From positions 20,357 through 84,356 of the forward strand of contig JACPUC010000025.1 of NCBI GenBank assembly GCA_016192455.1: a DNA stretch of 64,000 bases, given 5' to 3'. This document shows positions 57,410-64,000 of this stretch, piece after piece (the first letter of the stretch is position 1; each line of letters opens with the position of its first letter). The translations under genes and the position numbers were made by a program. The notes below the pieces were generated by a model. It was not told where the DNA came from. It made no database searches and saw only the letters and a list, made by a program, of their open reading frames with translations. This stretch comes from Candidatus Tectimicrobiota bacterium (GTDB lineage: Bacteria > JACPUC01).

Positions 57410-59850
57410 CCTTGCGCGGCGCGACGAGCCCCGAGGCGTTGCAGCAGTCGAGCAAGACGGTGGCGGAGCTGGGCGTTGATCTGCTGCGCCTGCTGGCCGA
57501 TCACCTCAGCCTGGTGCAGGAGGTGGGCATCCTTCTGGGCCAGGGCGTGCTCGAGCCGGCGGAGCTGCTGGGTCAGCTCCTCATCGTGTTGCTGGAGGCG
57601 CTCGTAGTGACGCTGCAGGGTGACGAGCTCCACTTGCGCCAGGTGGCGCTGCTCGTTCAGCTCGTCAATCTTATCACGCATCGCCACGGCCTGGCTGTCG
57701 TACTTCTGGAGCTGCTCCTTGTACTGCTGCCCTTGCGCCTCGTAACTGCCGCGCTCCTCGCCGAACTGCTCCAACTGCTGCTGGTACTGCTGCGCCTGCT
57801 CCTGGTACCGCTGCATCTGCTCCTGGTACCAGGTGAACTGCTGCTCATAGGCGTGCGCCTCGCGCAGCAGGCGTTCCTCCAGCTTCACCTTCTCGATCTC
57901 GAGCTGGTGCGCATGCTCCTGCCAGCTCCGCCGATCGGCCATGACGCGCTCAACCTGCTGCTGGTGCGACTGAATGGTGGCGCGGTACTGGTTGGCGGAG
58001 CGGTCGAGGCGCTGCTGGTAGTCGCGCTCCTTCTCTTCCTGGAGCTGGAAATAGAAGAGAGACAGCATCGTCAGCACCGGCGAGAAGTCGAAGGGCTTCT
58101 CATGGGTGGTATGCACGAGGCGCTGCACGGCCGCATGCTGCGCCTGGCTGAGCGGCGCCTTGCTGACCAGGAGGAGCTGCCGGTAGTAGTGATCGCTGGC
58201 GTCAAGCGAAGGGCTCAGCTCATTAAGGAACCCCGTGAGCTTGCGTGAGACGTGGTTGAGCCTCGGGTTGGCATCAAGGTAGAAGTAGGCGCCCATGGTG
58301 AGGAGCCAGACGGTGAGCGGGGTGTTCGGGATGCGCACGAGATCGGCGGCCCCCTGGGAACCGAAGAACTCCTCCACCTCACCCACGGCCGGCAAGCCAT
58401 ACTGGGCGTGCTCGCCGAGGTAGCGATGGCTGGCGCGCGAACGGAACTTGATAAACTCCGAGAGGATCTCCTCCGCCTGGCTGACGGCGCGGCTCTCGAA
58501 GGGCCCGGCAATGATCACCTGCCGGCTGGCGACGCGCCAGAGTTCCGCCAGGAACGTCGGTCGTCTCTCCCGCTCCAGGTGCTCGAGGACATCCACGCTG
58601 GTCACGACATCGAACTCGCCCTCGGCATACGGCAGCGTCAGGCCGTCACCCACCACGGAATGCCGCGAATCAAACCCTTGCAGATCAATGACGGTCACCT
58701 GCTCCGCGGGGAGGAATCCCAGAATCTGCCCCGGGTAGCCCCCCACGTCCAGGACCCGTAGCGGGCGCTCCTCGTGGCAGCGCAGCAGCGTCACCGCTTC
58801 ACGTAGAGAGCGGTAGCGCTGGTACTGGTCGAAGGGGAGCTGCAGGTTGTGGCTGGCGAAGTCGCTGTAACTCGCGTCCACGCTGACGGCGAGCACGTCC
58901 ACGTGTTGGTACTCGCCCGCCAGCAGGGTGATCTCATGCCCGCCGGGGAGGACGGAGAACTCCGCCAGTCCGCGCTCGCCGCTCAGGTAGGCGACGCGCC
59001 GCTCATCCACGATGACCTGGAGGTCCTTGGCGAGCGCGAGGCGCAGCTCGAGCCGCACGGCGAGCGGTCGGTCGCCCTCGTTCAGGAGGTAGAGCGAGGC
59101 GCTCGTGGTGAAGGAGCGCGACCCCGACAAGGGCGACCAGCCTTGGCGCAGCACGCAGCGCAGATCAGGGTGCGCCACCGGCTGCAGGATATCGGCTTGG
59201 GCGCCGAAGTAGTCCTTGCCGAAGGCGGCAAGGAGCCGTTCACCGGTTTCTTCCAGCGGCGGCTTCAGCGCCAGCACCTCGAGGTTGTACTCCTCGGTAT
59301 GGAAGCGGAAGGCGCGGAGAAAGCCAAGGTCGCGCAGCCAGCCGAGCCAGGTGGAGGGCGGCCGCTCGGAGAAGTGGGTCTTCTCCGGGCGATGAAAGTG
59401 GAGCGGATCGGGCGTGCCCAAGAAGAAGAGACCTCCCGGCCGCAGGACCCGCCACGCCTCCCGCAGCATCGCCTGGGGCGTTTCGAGGTGCTCCGCGAGA
59501 TCGAACGCCGTCACCACGTCACAGCTCTCGGAGAACACCGGCAGCACCTCGGCCATGGCAAGGCCGAGCCTGCCGCGCAGCTCGGGGGTGTAGCGCAGGG
59601 CATAGTCGCTGACGTCCAGCCCGCAGGCTCGCATGCCGTGCGCCCGGGCTTCACCCACGAGGTAGCCGTGGGCGCAGCCGAGGTCGAGCCAGCGCAGGCC
59701 GTCGCCGCGCGCCTCGCGGATGAAGCGGAGGTAACCCTCCCAGGTGGGATGGGCGTGCTCGTACCCCTCCGCGGGGTAGCCGCTGTTGCTGCCGTGAAAG
59801 TAGCCCTCGTGGTACAGCCCCTGCCAGTCGGCGAAGCTCGTCCGAACCAT
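57406..59850 (-). CDS. double methyltransferase with C-terminal heptad coiled coil (WbdD-like architecture)
   Basis: 814 residues. First SAM methyltransferase at about 40-200 (LRWLDLGCAHGYLVGEA at 52-68, FDLAEHLETP, WRVLRPGGLFFLGTPD). A beta-rich linker domain spans about 225-345. A second methyltransferase-like domain lies at about 360-470 (VLDVGGYPG at 366-374, SVDVLEHLERE). A helical part follows, and a long coiled coil runs from about 605 to 805. Within the coil, residues 674-722 are seven contiguous heptads, each with Tyr or Phe at the second position (for example YQEQMQR, YQEQAQQ). In E. coli O9a the chain terminator WbdD is a methyltransferase-kinase whose coiled coil measures chain length; a kinase domain is not seen here. 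Role as terminator/ruler is inference. ATG 59850; stop overlaps the GT4 start. Confidence 0.85.
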   Translation of the reverse strand: MVRTSFADWQGLYHEGYFHGSNSGYPAEGYEHAHPTWEGYLRFIREARGDGLRWLDLGCAHGYLVGEARAHGMRACGLDVSDYALRYTPELRGRLGLAMAEVLPVFSESCDVVTAFDLAEHLETPQAMLREAWRVLRPGGLFFLGTPDPLHFHRPEKTHFSERPPSTWLGWLRDLGFLRAFRFHTEEYNLEVLALKPPLEETGERLLAAFGKDYFGAQADILQPVAHPDLRCVLRQGWSPLSGSRSFTTSASLYLLNEGDRPLAVRLELRLALAKDLQVIVDERRVAYLSGERGLAEFSVLPGGHEITLLAGEYQHVDVLAVSVDASYSDFASHNLQLPFDQYQRYRSLREAVTLLRCHEERPLRVLDVGGYPGQILGFLPAEQVTVIDLQGFDSRHSVVGDGLTLPYAEGEFDVVTSVDVLEHLERERRPTFLAELWRVASRQVIIAGPFESRAVSQAEEILSEFIKFRSRASHRYLGEHAQYGLPAVGEVEEFFGSQGAADLVRIPNTPLTVWLLTMGAYFYLDANPRLNHVSRKLTGFLNELSPSLDASDHYYRQLLLVSKAPLSQAQHAAVQRLVHTTHEKPFDFSPVLTMLSLFYFQLQEEKERDYQQRLDRSANQYRATIQSHQQQVERVMADRRSWQEHAHQLEIEKVKLEERLLREAHAYEQQFTWYQEQMQRYQEQAQQYQQQLEQFGEERGSYEAQGQQYKEQLQKYDSQAVAMRDKIDELNEQRHLAQVELVTLQRHYERLQQHDEELTQQLRRLEHALAQKDAHLLHQAEVIGQQAQQINAQLRHRLARLLQRLGARRAAQG
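57685..57831 (-). repeat. seven 21-bp units encoding the heptads
   Basis: 147 bp of imperfect 21-bp tandem units coding residues 674-722 of the double methyltransferase. The third-unit neighbours share runs such as CTGCTCCTGGTACC on the plus strand. The units are diverged but in register, so the array likely arose by internal duplication and could change copy number by slippage. Confidence 0.75.
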
Positions 59851-59876
59851 GGGAGCACCTTGTCGCGGCGCCTCAC

Positions 59877-61124
59877 CTAGCGGCGCGCGATGGCAATGAA
59901 CTGAGCCGGCAAGAGGGAATCGGCAAGCCCGGAGCCGCGGGGCAGGAGATGCTCGTTCAGGAGCGCGAAGAGTTGGCGCGTCCAGGCGGCCTCCGGGAAC
60001 GACCGGTGCACAAACAGGCTGAACGCCTGGAGGAGCGCCTGGGAGCTGGTTCCCTGCGGCGTGATCGTCACCTCGCGAAACGGCTGCAACAACAGACGCA
60101 GCCCCTGATCCGTGAAGCGCCAGAAATCGCGCGGGTAGTTGTGGACCTCCCAGACGAACGGCGCCGAGAGGTAGAGCGTGCCGCCGGGTTTCAGAACGCG
60201 GTGCATCTCCTCGACGAGCCCCTTGGGTTCCTCGACGTGCTCGAGGACCTGCGTGCTCAGCACCAGGGCGAAGCTGCCATCGGCGAACGGCAGCGGCCCC
60301 CGTGAGCTTACCAGGCAGTCGATGTTGGGATGGAGCTCGATATCGACGCCGATGTAGCGCCGCGTCCAGCCGGCGAAGATCGGGTAGTACGGCTTCTCTC
60401 CGCACCCCAGGTCGAGGATAGCATCGCCGGCGGTGAGCTGCAAGCGGTTGGCGAGCGCCAGGAGGTCCTGGCTGAGCCGGCTCAAGCTGAAGTAGCCGGG
60501 ATCGTCCAGGCTTGGCAGGCGGCGCGCCCGGCCTTGCCAGCTTGCGTAGAGCTCGCCGTCGATCGGCAGGCTGTAGCCGACGCAGGGCGCGCCCCAGAAG
60601 CTCCAGCAGTAGCTGTTCTCGCGGCCGCGGGTGTGGGTGGTAAGGACCAGGCAGACCGTGCGGCCGCCGAACCTGCCGAGATCAACCCGCGCCTGCACCC
60701 AGCGCGGCGCGAGCGCCTGCCGCTCGCCCGCGCCCGGCGGAATGCCGCGGCGGTTCGCGGCGGGGCGTTCGCCTGCCTCGCTGCCGCCGGCGGCCGCTTC
60801 GGCCGCCCCCGCCGACGCCGCGGGTCCCACGCAGCTTTGCCAGAGCAGCTCGCGCCCGCCCTCCGCTTCCACCCACAGCTCAAACCAGACGCCCCGCCCG
60901 CCCAGGTGCTGCCAGCAGCTCGGATCGAGGCCGCAGCCGACCTCCAGCCAGGCGTGCGGCGGCACGGCCAGGGTGAACGCCAGGCTGGCCGGCGGATGCG
61001 CGAAGATCGCCTGACGCTCGTCGCCGTCGATGCTGACGCGCTGCACCTTGATCGTCTCAAGGTAGCTCTCGCGCACTTCGGCGACCGGTAGTTCTTTGAT
61101 GAGATCGTAGCAGGTGACGTCCAC
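59877..61124 (-). CDS. methyltransferase with N-terminal beta-domain
   Basis: 415 residues. The C-terminal half is a class I SAM methyltransferase (AILDLGCGEKPYYPIFAGW, VLEHVEEPKGLVEEMHRVLKPGG (core LEHVEEPK), FWRFTDQGLRLLL). The N-terminal about 200 residues look like a beta-sandwich (SLAFTLAVPPHAWLEVGCG, GVWFELWVEAEGG, VCLVLTTHTRG) with a Gly/Ala-rich insert, perhaps sugar- or glycan-binding. GTG start at 61124. Likely modifies a sugar or chain end in the polysaccharide made by this operon. The fold of the N-terminal half is inferred, not recognised by motif. Confidence 0.8.
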   Translation of the reverse strand: MDVTCYDLIKELPVAEVRESYLETIKVQRVSIDGDERQAIFAHPPASLAFTLAVPPHAWLEVGCGLDPSCWQHLGGRGVWFELWVEAEGGRELLWQSCVGPAASAGAAEAAAGGSEAGERPAANRRGIPPGAGERQALAPRWVQARVDLGRFGGRTVCLVLTTHTRGRENSYCWSFWGAPCVGYSLPIDGELYASWQGRARRLPSLDDPGYFSLSRLSQDLLALANRLQLTAGDAILDLGCGEKPYYPIFAGWTRRYIGVDIELHPNIDCLVSSRGPLPFADGSFALVLSTQVLEHVEEPKGLVEEMHRVLKPGGTLYLSAPFVWEVHNYPRDFWRFTDQGLRLLLQPFREVTITPQGTSSQALLQAFSLFVHRSFPEAAWTRQLFALLNEHLLPRGSGLADSLLPAQFIAIARR

Positions 61125-61187
61125 CTCGGCCCCGTTCGGTCGTGTCGGTTCCTGTCGCGCCAGGCCGCTCCCCGCCCGCAGCCGCCG

Positions 61188-62150
61188 CTAGGCTCCCGCC
61201 TGCGGCACGCCGGAGGGAGGCGCCGGCGACCAGAAGCTGTCGAGGTAGCTCCAGCACCAGTACTGCTCGGGGAACCGTTTCACGTAGCGTTCAAAGACAT
61301 CCACGCTACCTTGGAAAAGCCACTCGATCTCTTGCGGATCGCCCGGCCGTTGGCTGGGGATGAGCGGGGGCTCGATGACCCCAACCTTGTGGTACAGCCC
61401 CTCGAGGTAGACGAAGAAGGGGACGATAGCTGCCCCGCGCAGCGAGGCGACGCGCGCAAAGCTCGTCTGCAGGAGCATGGAACCGCCCAGGAACTTCGCC
61501 GCGCGCCGGCGGCCGAGGGGACCGAGCTGGGCGTCCAGGACGATGATGACGGCATCGTTGCGCGCCAGGCTGCGGTAGACGGGCCGCAGGTAGGCGCCCA
61601 CCTGAATCTGCTCGCCGCCCATGTGGTCGAGGAGGCGCGCCGACTTGTAGCGGCAGTAGTGCACGATGGCGGGGTGGAGGTGCGTCGTATCAACAGAGAG
61701 GTCCTGGGTGAGCATGCTGAGGTGGTAGCCGAGCTTGCCGAGCGTGGCGGCCAGCAGGTCGAAGCGGCCGAAGTGCCCGGTGAGGAAGATGACGCCCTTG
61801 CCGCGCGCCAACGCTGCGTCCAGGTGCTCGAGGCCGTGGATGGTGAGGTAGGGCTGCCGCGCCCGCGGCCGCAGGCGGCGGTAGAGGAAGGTGTCGAGGT
61901 GCTCCACCGCCATCATGCCACAGTGCCGCTCGATGAATGCCTCCCGCTCGCGGAGGCTGAGACCGGCGCCGAACACCTGCCGCAGGTTGCGGCGCACCGC
62001 GGCGCGGTAGGCGCGGTCGAAGGGGTTGATGCCCGCCCGCGCCCAGCTCCGCACCGCCCCATGCGCCAGGCGCACCGGCAGCGAGGCGCAGCCGCGTGCG
62101 AAGAGGAAGTAGTAGGGCCACCCCAGCAGGTAGAGGAAGTCGCGGTGCAT
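61188..62150 (-). CDS. LpxL/HtrB-like lysophospholipid acyltransferase
   Basis: 320-residue member of the late lipid A acyltransferase family, peripheral on the inner membrane. Catalytic HX4D motif is HFGRFD (His126, Asp131), preceded by GKGVIFLTG; VIIVLDAQLGPLGRRRAAKFLGG (core LGRRRAAKFLGG) and AIVPFFVY follow. A hydrophobic N-terminus (FLYLLGWPYYFLFARG) anchors it. It would acylate Kdo-lipid A or a related acceptor. Encoded between the Wzt-type ATPase and methyltransferase genes, an uncommon place for this enzyme. ATG 62150. Confidence 0.88.
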   Translation of the reverse strand: MHRDFLYLLGWPYYFLFARGCASLPVRLAHGAVRSWARAGINPFDRAYRAAVRRNLRQVFGAGLSLREREAFIERHCGMMAVEHLDTFLYRRLRPRARQPYLTIHGLEHLDAALARGKGVIFLTGHFGRFDLLAATLGKLGYHLSMLTQDLSVDTTHLHPAIVHYCRYKSARLLDHMGGEQIQVGAYLRPVYRSLARNDAVIIVLDAQLGPLGRRRAAKFLGGSMLLQTSFARVASLRGAAIVPFFVYLEGLYHKVGVIEPPLIPSQRPGDPQEIEWLFQGSVDVFERYVKRFPEQYWCWSYLDSFWSPAPPSGVPQAGA

Positions 62151-62198
62151 CACCGGCGTGGACCTTCAGCCGCGCGCGCACGGAGGCGCTCGCGTCTC

Positions 62199-63404
62199 CT
62201 AAAGCTTCCAGACGTGCTCGAGGCGGCAGACGCCCACCTCCTTCGTGGCATGGCGGACCACGAAGGGGCAGACCTTCTCCGCCATGTCGTAGACGTGCAC
62301 CCCGGTATTGTCGAGGAGGAAGATGGTCAGGGCGTACTCTCCCGAGAGGATCTCGAGGCGCGGGAAGGCGAGCGATTTCTGTTGCACTCCCACCTCGGCG
62401 AGGGGCGGGTAGCCGTCAATCTCCGTACTCACGCCGTAGACCAGCGAGCCATCGTTGCGCACGATGACCACCGCCAGCACCGGCGCGTACGCCGCGTCGA
62501 AGACCTCGAACGCCACCTCCACCTGGAAGCTGTCGCCGTAGGCGACCTCCTGGGCGGCCTGCGTGGGGCTCCCTCCGCCTTTCGAGATGCGGATGTCGCG
62601 CAGGGCCGGATGGTGGTGCGGCCGCGCCGGAGCCTGGTTCGCCACCAACGCCGCCTCGCCGGTCTCCTTCACATCGAGGCTGCGCTGGTAGTCCACGTAG
62701 GCGTCAACGACGGCGTCGGCCGCGCCGAAGCCACGCAGCCTGCCTGCGTCGATCCACGCCACCTGATCGCAAATCTGCTTGAGTTGCCAGGTGTTGTGGG
62801 AGCAGAAGAGGATCGTCTTGCCCCTCGCCTTGAAGCTCAGGATCTTATCGACGCACTTCTTCTGGAAATGCTGGTCCCCGACAGAGATGACTTCATCAAT
62901 CATCAGGATGTCGGGATCAAGGAGGGTCGTCACCGAGAAGCCGAGGCGCAGGAACATTCCGGTGGAGTAGATTTTCACCGGCTGCTCCATGAAGGCCCCA
63001 AGCTCCGAGAAGTCGACGATCTCCTGGTACCTCGATTCGATCTCCCGCGGCGACAGGCCGAGGATGGCGCCGTTCATGAAGACGTTCGCCCGGCCGCTGA
63101 ACTCCGGGTGAAACCCCATGCCGAGGTCGAAGAGCGTGGCGATGCGCCCCTCCCGGCGCACGCGGCCGCTCGTCGGCTGCATGATGCCGGCGAGAATTTG
63201 CAGCAGCGTGCTCTTGCCGGCCCCGTTGGCGCCGACTATCCCGAGCGTCGTCCCTTTCGCCGTCTGGAAGGAGATGTCGCGCAGGGCCCAGAGATCCTGA
63301 TGCAGCACCCGCCGTCCAAAGGAGACCGCCTCCCTGAGGCGATCCGCGGGTCGCCGGTAAAGGGCGAACCTCTTGCTCACCTGCGTTACTTCGATGGCCA
63401 GCAA
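62199..63404 (-). CDS. wzt: Wzt-type O-polysaccharide ABC ATPase with C-terminal glycan-recognition domain
   Basis: 401 residues. The nucleotide-binding domain (about 1-245) has Walker A GANGAGKST (58-66), the Wzt/TagH-type signature YSTGMFLRLGFSV and Walker B ILMIDEVISVGD, with the switch His in CSHNTWQL. Residues about 265-401 form a beta-sandwich-like extension, as in E. coli O9a Wzt, where it recognises the terminal modification of the finished chain. TTG start at 63404 supported by GAGGAG 6 bases upstream and no other near start. The permease partner Wzm is not encoded next to it. First gene of the long operon. Confidence 0.88.
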   Translation of the reverse strand: MLAIEVTQVSKRFALYRRPADRLREAVSFGRRVLHQDLWALRDISFQTAKGTTLGIVGANGAGKSTLLQILAGIMQPTSGRVRREGRIATLFDLGMGFHPEFSGRANVFMNGAILGLSPREIESRYQEIVDFSELGAFMEQPVKIYSTGMFLRLGFSVTTLLDPDILMIDEVISVGDQHFQKKCVDKILSFKARGKTILFCSHNTWQLKQICDQVAWIDAGRLRGFGAADAVVDAYVDYQRSLDVKETGEAALVANQAPARPHHHPALRDIRISKGGGSPTQAAQEVAYGDSFQVEVAFEVFDAAYAPVLAVVIVRNDGSLVYGVSTEIDGYPPLAEVGVQQKSLAFPRLEILSGEYALTIFLLDNTGVHVYDMAEKVCPFVVRHATKEVGVCRLEHVWKL

Positions 63405-63740
63405 GCTCGGCTCCTCGGCATCATCGGTGGGACGGAGAGGCGATCGCCCCCGCGTTGGCGCCAGGCGTTTGCGCCTCGATCCCTGGAAACCCCCAGGTCA
63501 GGCCCTCGTGCAGAGATGCCCCCTGGCGCAGTTCCACACGCCCAGCACCGCGCTCTTGCAACGCCTGTCTCCGCCAGCATGCTAGGGTGAATCGCCCGCA
63601 GCGTCAAGGGGAACCTCGCGTAACCCATTGAGACCGCAGCGAAAACCTCCTGTGCCGCAGGTCGCTTCAAGGTCTCCGCTGGGCGGCGCGGCGCGCCGCT
63701 GGAAGGCATACCCCAGCTTCGTCGCCAGTGTCCTGTTTCA

Positions 63741-63819
63741 CAAATTCTATCGCAAGAATTTGCGAGGGAGCTTCGCCCCCTCGCGCACCCCGACTACGCG
63801 AGCTGCTGCGCAGCTCGCG
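63741..63819. repeat. cluster of three hairpins
   Basis: Three stems in 80 bp. CAAATTCT (63741-63748) pairs with AGAATTTG (63755-63762). GCGAGGG (63762-63768) pairs with CCCTCGC (63778-63784). CGCGAGCTGC (63797-63806) pairs with GCAGCTCGCG (63810-63819) across a 3-base loop. All three are perfect. Such stacks are typical of REP- or MITE-like intergenic elements; no copy was recognised elsewhere in the window. Confidence 0.55.
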
Positions 63820-63911
63820 GGGATTGGGGGTGTGAGGAAGCAAAGGTCTTCCGCAAAAACTCTCCCACCACATGGCCCGAAGAAGGCGTCCGATTAAGGA
63901 TGGAATTTGTG

Positions 63912-63938
63912 TGACGCAACACTAGTACTACTGTGTCA
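63912..63938. promoter_or_regulatory. imperfect 27-bp palindrome, possible operator
   Basis: TGAC...TAGTAC...GTCA dyad: 18 of 27 positions match the reverse complement, with ACTAGTACTA near the centre. It lies about 510 bp upstream of the wzt start. It may be a regulator site or the end of a mobile element cut by the window edge. Confidence 0.25.
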
Positions 63939-64000
63939 TAAGATTCATCCCGCCCGTGTCTCGCGGCCGCACCCGAGACAGGGGTGGCGGCGGAGCAGGG

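Larger units (their letters stand above)
63405..64000. other. right-end region without supported gene
   Basis: About 600 bp. Short open frames on both strands here are not convincing: they have unbiased composition and no recognisable domain. The region carries a cluster of inverted repeats (63741-63819) and a partly palindromic AT-richer element (63912-63938). Upstream signals for the polysaccharide operon must lie in this stretch, but no clear promoter was found. Confidence 0.6.

Noticed and set aside
61311-63590. 759-residue plus-strand open frame
   Set aside because: Antisense to the acyltransferase and wzt genes, with no recognisable domain.
63628-63897. 89-residue plus-strand open frame
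   Set aside because: It is built largely from the three hairpins and has no domain or ribosome site; more likely repeat sequence than gene.

Overview
GC-rich bacterial chromosome, densely packed, with most genes on the minus strand. Kdo synthesis (KdsA, KdsB), an LpxL-like acyltransferase and an O-antigen-type ABC ATPase indicate a Gram-negative, LPS-bearing cell. The mix of complex I, UbiD/UbiX decarboxylases, NitT/TauT-type transporters, molybdenum-hydroxylase maturation factors and a DHH-CBS tRNA nucleotidyltransferase resembles poorly cultured soil or subsurface lineages (Methylomirabilota/Rokubacteria, Tectomicrobia or Desulfobacterota-like). That placement is inference; no rRNA, tRNA or other taxonomic marker RNA was seen.

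Layout. (1) 1-10479, minus: a complex I operon in the order nuoA-C-E-F-G-H-J-K-L-M, with nuoM running off the left edge. nuoB, nuoD and nuoI are missing from their usual places, and the spacers there are too short to hold them. (2) 10526-23032: mixed metabolic genes. These are a frameshifted DUF336/GlcG-like gene, two metallo-beta-lactamase-fold hydrolases (one with a degenerate receiver domain), a DUF2148 gene coupled to an MFS transporter, two UbiD-family decarboxylases, a second MFS transporter, a two-domain rhodanese, an isochorismatase-like hydrolase and a DMT exporter. (3) 23259-27659, minus: three permeases and two ATPases of the nitrate/sulfonate/taurine ABC type, with no substrate-binding protein. 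(4) 28316-34733, plus: a maturation set for molybdenum hydroxylases (MocA-like, YqeB, YqeC, XdhC, then CoxD-type AAA+ and CoxE-type VWA proteins) without the enzyme itself, closed by a clear bidirectional terminator; UbiX lies just beyond. (5) 36032-46488: housekeeping genes (RluA-type pseudouridine synthase, LspA, IleS, M50 protease, tRNA nucleotidyltransferase) and an NfeD-slipin operon. (6) 46773-63404, minus: one long apparent operon for LPS/O-polysaccharide, from a Wzt-type ATPase down to KdsB, PyrG and KdsA.

How they work together. UbiX would make the prenylated FMN that both UbiD proteins need, and the nearby MFS, DMT and ABC transporters fit uptake or export of organic acids. In the polysaccharide operon a Und-P sugar-phosphate transferase starts the chain, glycosyltransferases extend it, and a two-methyltransferase protein with a heptad coiled coil is a candidate chain terminator and length ruler. 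Its product would be read by the C-terminal domain of the Wzt-type ATPase. This terminator/Wzt pair and the nuoBDI-less complex I operon are the two most notable observations. The right end (63405-64000) has no supported gene but carries several strong inverted repeats.
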